DNA of 64,000 nt from Mauremys mutica (taxonomy: Eukaryota > Chordata > Testudines > Geoemydidae). A model generated the notes under the pieces. It was not told the origin of the DNA. It saw only the letters and a program-made list of their open reading frames with translations, and did not search any database. Positions within the stretch are counted from its first letter, which is position 1, and every line of letters begins with the position of its first letter. The position numbers and the translations under genes are program-made. The stretch is taken from assembly GCF_020497125.1 (NCBI RefSeq), contig NC_059080.1, positions 72,460,618 to 72,524,617 on the forward strand, in the 5' to 3' direction. This document shows positions 55,901-64,000 of this stretch, in pieces.

Positions 55901-56735
55901 TTCTCATTATTGTTGTGCAAAATGAAGACTTTTGTTTTATGCCAGGTATGGTGCTTGTACAGTCTCAGGCAATGGAACTGACAAAGTGACATAGTACTGT
56001 AGTAAGAATTGAAAAATTACAGATCATATTCACTACTTGGGTTATGCTAGAGGGCAGCAGAAATTTTTTCTGGAGCCAGGGCTTCAAGGGAAGAAGCCAT
56101 CTGCTTCTTCTGCTGTGTTGGGGTCCTGGAGTTGGCTGATGAAGCTCACAAAGTGTTAGGGCTGCCTGGGGAGGCCACTGGGCGATGATTCTCCATCTCC
56201 CAAGCAATCTCTTCTACCAGTGACTCCACAGGAGCTCCAGACAGAGTTTAAAACTGCCTTACCCAGAGGAACCCACCCGATGAGGGTGGTGGTGAAACTG
56301 CTTTCCCCCTTGCTCCAGCTATCCCCACGGGTATAGGTTGGTTTGTATTACATCTTCCTGCACCCATTGAGGGATATATAGATACACACAATATAAATAT
56401 TGTAATAGTAACAAAGAATAAAAATCTATTTAAGTAGGCAATGAAGCAAAAGCACCTTAAAGATACCAAAACAAGCAGCTGTGAATTCCCTCCATGTACT
56501 GGGGGTCTGAGGAGGTAGAGACAGAGTACACATCATTAGGATGATCCTTAGCTAGCATAACAGCTTGTAACATCCCCCAGGGAGCTAATATAATTTAGAG
56601 CAGCCTTAGTGTTGAATTGGTCCCCAGCTGCCCCAGGGTTCAGCGAAGCAGGAAGACAGCTTAAAACTCTGGCATAATTGAGCATCAGGGCCTTGGTGTT
56701 GGTTGGAAATTTACTTTGAGTAGAGTTTTTACATC
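52980..56735. other. Unassigned intergenic sequence, about 3.7 kb
   Basis: No exon. One dispersed repeat copy at 54146-54230 (see 37889). G-rich patch GGGGGGGAGGGAGAGGGG near 54664. Confidence 0.4.
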
Positions 56736-57253
56736 TTTACTATCAGGGCCGGCTCTGGCTTTTTTGCCGCCCCAAGGGGGAAAAAAAAAAAGAAGCAAAC
56801 CTGTGGGAGGGCCAGAGCGGCAGAGCAAAAAAACCTGTGCAGGGCGGCTGAAGCACGGGTGCAGGGGGGCGCTGCAGACATGCCCCGGGCAGCGGGGGGA
56901 GAGAGAAGAGGGGCAGCCAGGGCTTCCACTGCGTCACCTGCCAGGAGGGCTCTGCACCGCTCCAGTCGATGGGGAGGAAAGGACGTGGGCTGCCCTGCCG
57001 GGCTTACTACAGACCTGGCACCAGCTGGGGCAGATGGAGGGTGCAGCCCGCTCCCAGCAGGGCACTTCCCTCCTCCTCGCCGCTGCCTCCTACAGGGTGG
57101 CCGGAGCAGCAAACCAAAAAGAAAAAAACCTGAAGGGCGGCCGAAGCGGCAAAGCAAAAAAAAAAAGGATTTGAGGGAATGGTGCCCCTTAGAATCTGCC
57201 GCCCCAAGCACGAGCTTGCTCGGCTGGTGCCTGGAGCTGGCACTGTTTACTAT
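56736..57253. mobile_element. hAT-like non-autonomous element, perfect 8 bp TSD
   Basis: The element 56744-57245 begins CAGGGCCGGCTCTGGC and ends with the complement of CAGTGCCAGCTCCAGGC, with tttactat on both sides. It shares ends with 13802-14156. The inside contains A-rich runs and GGGCGGC words; the 241-codon minus-strand ORF across it is not a gene. Confidence 0.9.
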
Positions 57254-58426
57254 CCTGGCAATCCTGTTTGCTTCAGTCACATACATATCCCACTGGGCCT
57301 GATTTTGGTTTCTCTTACCCTGATATGAATGAGGAATAATTTCTTTGAAGTTAATGGAGATACACTGGTGTAAAACCAGTGCACTCAAAGTGACAGGAGA
57401 GTCAGGACCAATGATACAACTTGCATGAGTAAGGCAAGCAAGATTTGGCCCCATATTTGTGATTCAGTTTTTAACTTTTAATACAAATTCTGGTGAAATT
57501 GAAACACTGGATCAAGAAGGCTATGAAACCTTGTCTCTTTTATTTATGCTACAAAGAGTTTTCAGTTTTACCAAGAGTGAATTATACATGGCAGATGAGA
57601 ATAGCAGCCTAAGAATTTCCATACAGAGTATACGCCTAGACTTTGTCCACACTAGAATTGAAGCAATGCTGTAGCTGTTGAAAGGGACTTTGTGAAAGGT
57701 TCTTTACAGGCTTCTGTGGCTCTGTTCCAGAGCCTCTGTTAAATTCATAGATTAAAATTCTGCAATTTGTCAATATACTTCAAATCTAAGCTCCAGACAC
57801 GGTCCTTAAACTACTGCTTCCTTTATGCCCATATATGGAAAATGACTCATTCTGATTCACTAATGCCGGAACAAAGCAAACGCTTAATCTATGCACATAT
57901 AAGGGGTGATTACTGGGCCTGACACAACCAGAGGAGACAGTGTGTTTTTCCTCAGGGGTATTCTGTATGTTCTAACAGGGACAATATTTCTTGTTTGTTT
58001 ATGTATTGGGCACTGAGTGTGCTTGTCCCTCTACATAATATAGAAGAAGACATGCTTCCTTCTTTTATGGTCAAACAAGATAAATGTTTTAGTTGGGACA
58101 CAAATTGCTCTCAGAGCTTAGAGCAGGCTGCTGTTTCACAAGGGCATGCATTTTTAAAATAGATACAGGCCCCAGTCACGTAATCCCCAGTCCACAGGGC
58201 TGAAGCCATATACCTGCATGGAGTCTTATTGGCGGCAGAGGTCTGCCTGTGTGAAGTAACTTGGAAAATCGGGGCCATAGTATCACTCCTGTGATGATAG
58301 ATTACCTCTGGTAGGCTGTGAAAGTGGCTCTGCCTCAGGCAAAGGATGCATTGTGTTGCCCTGCTACTGCTTTCCATCTGCCTCAAAAAGAAAGTATTTT
58401 CTGTGTTTCTATTTCTGTGAAGAGGA
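57254..58426. other. Unassigned intergenic sequence
   Basis: Short palindromic repeat copy at 57292-57450; otherwise nothing recognised. Confidence 0.4.
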
Positions 58427-58544
58427 AACACACATACGGTGACCAGACATCCCGATATTCAGGGCTTTGTCTTATAGGCGGCTATTACCCCCTACTTCCC
58501 GTCATGATTTTTCACTCATGCTATCTGGTCACCCTAAACACACA
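58427..58544. mobile_element. Short hAT-like MITE, perfect 8 bp TSD
   Basis: The element 58435-58536 (TACGGTGACCAGACA ... TCTGGTCACCCTA) is flanked by aacacaca on both sides. Same family as 52749-52852. Confidence 0.9.
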
Positions 58545-59784
58545 GTGTCTGCAAGTGTGATTTATTCATCAAAATATACTTCACATACTCAGTGTTTGAC
58601 CATATCCTTTCAGATACGTGTAGGCACATTTTTAGCTCTTATATAGCCCCATATTCCTACTACCTGCTAGGATACTGCAATGGCAGTTTGTCTCGGGTGA
58701 TCAATGGTATTTATTGCAATACTCAGATGCTGTGAGGATATGTTGCCTGTGCTCCACACGTAACCTGTCTGTATCTGGAAGGATTCTTGAAGAAGATGAC
58801 TATAAATTGATATGAAAACTACTTTTGGCAAATAAAAATTGATAGCAGATAACATATATCCTTATGGCTATGCCTCACTACAGCTGAGCAGCAGCCCCAG
58901 GTTTGCGACTGGCACAATGAAAATTTTCCTCATCGTCCCACTGTATGCTCAAAGCAGTTTTGGGAATGTAGAAACTTTATTGCCTGTGGCTGACAGCTCA
59001 GCAGCAGTGAGCTATAAGCAGAGTAAAAGCCTGCATAAGTGCTTTTCTAATAAATGTGGTTTACTTGCAGGCAGTCGTTAGAGAAGGAACTTGAAGGCCA
59101 TTCTGTCTGCTGCTTAGAATACTGTGTTGATTCTGTTAAATAGCTAGTACCACTCTTATGTTACGCAACAGGGCTCCGACTGCTAATAAGTATTCATAAT
59201 GGGAAGTTCCTCCATTACTGAAGAATTGGTTTTAAAAACCTTTGAGTAGGAAAGCATTCTCTATGGAAAAAATACTTTTAAAAATCCCATATTGCTGCGA
59301 TTTAAAAAGCAAACATAAATGAGGATGATCATCATTCCTGAGTTCAGTTATATTAATTAGGGCTAGTGGTGGCAATAATATAGTGTTAGCTTTCAATCTC
59401 AATTGTTAGCTTGTTACAATCACCTTTCAGCATGTAATATAGACCCAGTGCCTAGACTGTATCAATGCAAATGTCTCCAACTAATTTTTGGTCAGAACAC
59501 ATAATTTACCTCTGCCTTACAGCACCATGCACCTTCGTTTTATATCACTAGTATTCCATTGTACATTTTTATTTAGCTACCGCAAATCAAGCTATTCTCT
59601 TAACAACCATAATCTAAACAACAAATCTATTTCATTTTTCTCTGTGTTGGAAAGTATTCTCTGTACTATGAGTGATGTAGAAAACCTTTGTATGATGTAG
59701 AATGTGCTGCAGGGGGCACAGAAAAGTGAAATTCCCCACAGTGAGGGATTTGTGAGACTGTGTATGGATCAAGGAAATCTCTAC
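58545..59784. other. Unassigned intergenic sequence
   Basis: No gene recognised. Confidence 0.4.
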
Positions 59785-60706
59785 GGCCTGGTCTACACTA
59801 GGACTTTAATTCGAATTTAGCAGCGTTAATTCGAATTAACCGTGCACCCGTCCACACCAGGAAGCCATTTAATTCGACATAGAGGGCTCTTTAGTTCAAA
59901 TTCTGTACTCCTCCCTGACGAGGGGAGTAGCGCTAAATTCGACATGGCTATGTCAAATTAGGCTAGGTGTGGATGCAAATCGAACTTAGTAGCTCCGGGA
60001 GCTATCCCACAGTGCACCACTCTGTTGACGCTCTGGACAGCAGTCTGAGCTTGGATGTTCTGACCAGCCACACAGGAAAAGCCCCGGGAAAATCTGAATT
60101 CCTTTTCCTGTCTGGACAGTTTGAATCTCATTTCGTGGTTGGACATCGGGGCGAGCTCAGCAGCACCGGCAGCAATGCAGAGCTCTCCAGCAGAGGAGTT
60201 CATGTAATCTCTGAATAGAAAGAGGGACCCAGCATAGAGTGACCGGGAAGTCTTGGATCTGATCGGTGTGTGGGGCGAGGAGTCTGTGCTTTCGGAGCTG
60301 CGCTCCAAAAAACGGAATGCAAAGACCTACGGGAAGGTCTCCAAAGCCATGAGAGACAGAGGATACAGGCGGGATGCAACGCAGCGCCGCGTGAAATCAA
60401 GGACCCCAGACAAGGCTACCAAAAAATCAAAGCGGCAAACGGACGCTACGGAGCCTGCCACCACTGCCCCACCAGTGACCGTGGACTCTGACGATGGGAC
60501 AGTGTCGACGGCCAGTTCCTCGGTGATGTTCGCGGACAGGGAATATGAGGAAGGGTTTGTGGAGGACGAGGCAGGCGACAGCGCTTACAACGCTGGTTTC
60601 CCCGACAGCCAGGATCTCTTCATCACCCTCACGGAGATCCCCTACCAACCCTCCCTGGCCGTTAACCCGGACCCTGAATCAGGGGAAGGAGCAGTCGGTA
60701 AGTGCT

Positions 60707-61054
60707 TTAAACATGTAAACTTTTATTCTTAATATAACAGGAATCTGAAGTATGTGTAAAGGAGGTCTCTATATATATGGGGATAGAACAGAAATCATCC
60801 AGGGAGATCTCCACGAAGCTCTCCAGGAGGAAATGGAAAAGCCTCCGCAGGAGGTTCCTGTGAAGAGCTGCCTTACTGGGTGCTCCGTGGTAGCACAATT
60901 TTCCGTGCCAGGCTTTATTGAGGTTTTCTGGGAGCATTGCCTCCATAATACTGGCAGCATAGGCCCCTGCTTTGTGCTGGCTTTCACGCAGCATGCGCTC
61001 TCTATCTCCTTCAGTGACCCTCCTCAGGGTGATCTCACTCGGCGACTCCTGCAT
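60707..61054 (-). CDS. Harbinger ORF3 in element D, possibly BEN-like
   Basis: An open minus-strand frame of 115 codons. It starts with ATG (MQESPSEITLRRVTE) immediately after an acceptor-like ttttcctaattag. It lies in the intron of the Myb-like pseudogene on the opposite strand, just as in element A. From ITL to SIP it aligns without gaps to the A copy (48 of 84 identical). Conserved positions include the TE.D.ERML helix, YAA, W.GK, YHG, KAAL.RNLL and SIP. After IYIE the tail differs, and an AATAAA word (minus, at 60725-60720) overlaps the end, so the last 25 codons may not be original. It has no internal stop although the neighbouring Myb-like gene and transposase do. Confidence 0.62.
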   Translation of the reverse strand: MQESPSEITLRRVTEGDRERMLRESQHKAGAYAASIMEAMLPENLNKAWHGKLCYHGAPSKAALHRNLLRRLFHFLLESFVEISLDDFCSIPIYIETSFTHTSDSCYIKNKSLHV

Positions 61055-61097
61055 CTAATTAGGAAAATTACTGTAATGTTACGCCTGGTCCAAAGTA

Positions 61098-62474
61098 TTT
61101 TTAAAAAATCTCCGGACAGACGGCGTAGCAGAGAGTCAGCACGCTGCTGCGTGACAAGCGTAACGGAAAGCCAAAGAATCAAATGGACGGTCACGGGGGG
61201 AGGGGGGGCTGAGGACGCAAGCTATCCCACAGTTCCCGATGTGTCCGAAAATCATTTGCATTCTTGGCTGAGCTCCAAATGCTTCGAGGGTCAAACACAG
61301 TGTCCGCGGTGGTTCAGGGCATAGCTCGTCAATGTACAGCCACCCCCCATCCCCAGAAGGAAAAGGGAAAGAAATCGTCTCTTGACTCTTGTAAATGTCA
61401 TCCTATGTGTACTGAATGCTGCTGGTAGATGCGATGCTGTGGCACGCTACAGTAGCATCCTCGCCCCCCCCCCCGCCTCATGGGTGGCTGATGGTGCATA
61501 ATGACTGGTACCCGTCCTCATCATCAGCCTTGTGGCAGATGGTGTAGTGCAGTAGGTTTGCTACCTGTCCTCATCGTCAGCCCATAAGTAGACGGCCTGC
61601 TAACCGTCTTCATCATAGCAACAGGGGGCTGAGCTCCATCGGCCCCCGCCCTTCATGTGTAAAGAAAAGATTCTGTACTGCCTGGACTATCATAGCAGCT
61701 GGAGGCTGCGTTTCCCTCATTTCATTTCACTAACAAGTCACTGTTTCTTATTCCTGCATTCTTTATTACTTCAGCATACAAATGGGGGGACACTACAACG
61801 GTAGCCCAGGAAGGCTGGGGGAGGAGGGAAGCAACAGGTAGGGTTGTTGTAGGGGCACCCCCTGTGAATGGCATGCAGCTCGTCATTCCTGCGGGATCCG
61901 ACACAGAGCGGCTGTGCTCTGTAGTTCTCTGATACACTGCAACCCTAGTACAGTTGCCCCATATTCTAGGCGGGACTGTTTCTATTTTTAGATACCATAA
62001 AGGAGGGATTGACTCGGGGAGTCATTCCCAGTTTTGTCTTTTGCGCCCCCGGCTGATCTCGGCCAGGGGCACCTATGACAGCAGCAGAAGGTGTAGTGCA
62101 GTAGGACTGCTACCTGTCATCACCTTGCCAATTTACATTGGCGTGGTTGATGGTGCAATATGGCTGATAACCATCTCTGCTGTCATGCAAAAGCAAATGA
62201 ATGCTGCTGTGTAGCGCTGCTGAATCGCCTCTGTCCGCGGCATCTAGTACACATACGGTGACAGTGACAAAAGGCAAAACAGGCTCCATGGTTGCCACGC
62301 TATGGCGTATGCCAGGGCAATCCAGGGAAAACGGGCTCGAAATGATTGTCTGGTGTTGCTTTCCCGGAGGAAGGAATGACTGACTACTTTACCCAGAACC
62401 ACCCGCGACAATGAAATTTGCACCATCAGGCACTGGGATCTCAACCCAGAAGTGCAAGGGTCGGGGGACACTGC
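61098..62474. repeat. Internal segment of the non-autonomous Harbinger family inside D
   Basis: From TATTTTTAAAAAATCTCCGGAC to CTCAACCCAGAAGTGCAAGGG this stretch follows element C from about 44636 to 46090 block by block (CTGCTGCGTGACAAGCGTAA, CATTTGCATTCTTGGCTGAG, ACACATACGGTGACAGT). Neither terminal repeat of that family is present. It includes the inverted Myb-like fragment (about 61750-61910). Confidence 0.8.
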
Positions 62475-63900
62475 GATGGGGTAGAACAGGGGCAGAGTTT
62501 ATGCTTTCCGGATTGCCTGCTGCAGGAGTGCGGACGAGATAGGTGCTGTGCATGGTGTTGTTCACAGACACAGGCTAGACTGTGTTCATTGTTCGCAAAA
62601 ATGTATCTTTGCAAGGAATTCACTCCCTTTTTCCCATCACACAGCTTCGACTGTCTGCAGACCTGCCACAGCATCCCCCTCACAGAGGCTGGCAAAGATT
62701 AGGCGGCGAAAGAAAAAGACACGGGACGAGATGATCGCTGAAGTTATGGGGTGCTCCCGAGCCGAGGCGGACCAGCAGAGCCAGTGGAGGGAGACCCTCT
62801 CTCTGTACCAGCGCTCACACAGCGAATGGGAGGAGAGGTGGCGTGAGGAAGACAAGCAGGCGACTCAAACGCTGCTTGGACTAATGAGGGAGCAAACGGA
62901 CACGCTCCGGCGCCTTGTGGATGTTCTGCAGGACCGCAGCCAGGAGGACAGAGCCCCCCCGCAGTGTATCTGCAACTGCCCTCCCCCGCAACAAAGTCCC
63001 ATACCTCCCGTCACCCAAAGTAACCAGAAGGAGTGGCACCAGGGGCCGTGAAAACTGTCACTGCACCCCAGCAGAGTGCTCAAGTACCCAAAAGCTCTCA
63101 TACCCTAATTTTTGAGAATTCCTTCCCTTCCTGACTCACCCAAGCCCCAATCCCAGTTTCATCCCCTGACTGTCTGGTTAATTATTAAAAATACTTTGCT
63201 GTTAATTACTGTTTCCGTCATGCTTTTTTACACAACGCTGTGTTTGAAGGGGTGGGTGGGTGGGTGGGGAAGGGGGTAGGGTATTGCATAGGACAGTCAC
63301 CTTTAGCAGGGTACAGAGACGGGGGCAGGATCAGCAGCAGGTCACACACACAGTGCAATCAGTAGGCACCCTGGTCGGAATGGGAGGTGGTTTGCAGGTT
63401 CTGTGTGGGTGGGGGGGTACGTGACTTTGTAGCGAGGGAGGGGGGTTACAGATCTCATGCAACGGTCCCTGTCCTGGACCACAGAGCCACGCAGCAGAGG
63501 AATCTGTATCCGTCCTCCCCCGCCACAAGGCCACATAGCCCCCGCACACAGAGTCCCAAAAAGGAGGGATGGCAGGCTCCGTTGAAACAACCAGTCCAGC
63601 ACTGCAGATCGCTCTGGGAGCAGGAGCCTGTCATTCCTCGAGTTTAGAGGCGGTCTTTACATCACCGCACACCCTACCCAGCACAGTCTGCGTCCCAGTT
63701 TCAACCCTTTAACGCAAAGTCATCAATAAAGAAACCTTTGTAAAGTTACAGTGGAACATGTATTTTATTTTTAAACGTGTGTTGGAAGTGGGGGAAGCGG
63801 GGTGGATGGGGTATGTAACTGCAGATGCTAGTCAACAGTAACTTGGTAAAGAAACAGGGGCAGCTTCAGTTTCTCTGTAAAGAAACTGAACAGTCACAGG

Positions 63901-64000
63901 TCACGCTGCTCGCTGGTACTTGAAGAGTTCCTTGTCGCTGTGCAAGGCACCTGAATAGGGCTTCACGAGCCAGGCATTAGCGGGTAGGCTGGGTCCCCGA
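63901..64000 (-). pseudogene. Harbinger D transposase, 3' truncated and frameshifted, partial
   Basis: Minus strand shows GDPAYPLMP, then a one-base loss, then WLVKPYSGALHSDKELFKYQ and a stop at 63903-63901. Element A has the same block at residues 299-327. The part of the core holding the third catalytic residue (VECAFGRLK in A) is absent downstream, so this copy cannot be active even if the rest beyond the window is intact. Confidence 0.8.

Larger units (their letters stand above)
60175..63051 (+). pseudogene. Myb/SANT-like Harbinger accessory gene, disabled
   Basis: Would be exon 1 60175-60697 (ATG at 60175) and exon 2 62645-63051, with donor GTAAGT at 60698 and acceptor ttcccatcacacag at 62644; the phase-1 junction is the same as in element A. 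Disabled by TAA at 60205 and TAG at 60235 (the latter replaces the tryptophan of the PAW motif), and by a frame change between about 60395 and 60450, where the expected helix (DPRQGYQKIKAANGRYG) moves to another frame. After that the LHAILGG region is missing. DREVLDLIGVWGEESVLSEL and the SQDLFITLTEIP tail are preserved. Exon 2 is open: SQRLAKIRRRKKKTRDEM, then a charged coiled coil (HSEWEERWREEDKQ, RRLVDVLQDRSQ). Confidence 0.85.
59785..64000. mobile_element. PIF/Harbinger element D, autonomous type but decayed, cut by window edge
   Basis: Left end GGCCTGGTCTACACTAGGAC followed by TTAATTCGAATT words instead of the TTAAACCGG of A and C, so a different subfamily. Order: Myb-like exon 1 (plus), ORF3 (minus), an internal segment matching the non-autonomous family, Myb-like exon 2 (plus), convergent polyadenylation signals (63725-63730 plus, 63764-63769 minus), and transposase (minus) running out of the window. 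Same plan as element A in mirror orientation. Confidence 0.88.

Noticed and set aside
56729..57454. 241-codon minus-strand ORF
   Set aside because: Runs through a hAT-like element and its flanks; low-complexity content only.
59785..64000. A host gene related to zinc finger and SCAN domain protein 29 or HARBI1
   Set aside because: Terminal repeats, gene order and copies elsewhere in the window show it to be transposon-encoded.
1..64000. CRISPR arrays, operons, phage or plasmid features
   Set aside because: Tandem and inverted repeats here are eukaryotic transposon structures; no spacer-repeat arrays or bacterial genes.

Overview
This is vertebrate nuclear DNA, most likely from a turtle (a crocodilian or other sauropsid is the main alternative). 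The evidence is exon-intron structure without operons, two coding exons of the host gene SLC16A14 on the minus strand, CR1 LINE 3' ends, and many PIF/Harbinger, hAT-like and LTR repeats of types I know from chelonian genomes. No bacterial features or CRISPR arrays are present. Family names of repeats come from memory of consensus patterns. Target-site duplications (TSDs), splice sites and reading frames were read directly.

Layout. From 1 to about 29.9 kb lies the 5' half of SLC16A14: the exon at 4464-4607, the first coding exon at 10404-10665 (its splice acceptor is at 10681-10682), and a GC/CpG-rich segment at 29.3-29.9 kb that may hold the promoter and a noncoding exon 1. The remaining SLC16A14 exons are beyond the left edge. 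Inside the presumed long first intron sits Harbinger A (15745-24409). It has an open HARBI1-like transposase with an intact D-D-E triad, a two-exon Myb/SANT-like protein whose splice joins in frame, and a small exon (ORF3) on the strand opposite the Myb-like gene, inside its intron. A non-coding endogenous retrovirus (ERV, 19766-24181) with two identical 291 bp LTRs, a 6 bp TSD and a tRNA-Trp type primer site has inserted into the Myb-side flank of Harbinger A.

From 30 to 59.8 kb I see no host gene. This is a repeat graveyard with readable nesting: an RTE-like LINE inside a Ty3/Gypsy pol remnant, a solo LTR inside a CR1, a GC-rich hAT-like element inside another LTR, an LTR inside a fold-back element, and one hAT-like element inside another. 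Harbinger C (44163-46296) is a 2.1 kb non-autonomous copy related to the one at 7952-10051.

From 59785 to the right edge is Harbinger D, a diverged autonomous-type copy with the same gene order. Its Myb-like gene has two stops and frame shifts, and its transposase is broken. D nevertheless retains ORF3 in the same place and orientation. By hand alignment, A and D ORF3 agree at 48 of 84 residues without gaps, and each exon is preceded by a splice acceptor. A conserved third protein in these Harbingers, possibly BEN-domain-like, is the best candidate here for an undescribed component. The second is the ERV leader, which repeats primer-binding-site-like sequence and then an array of short hairpins.
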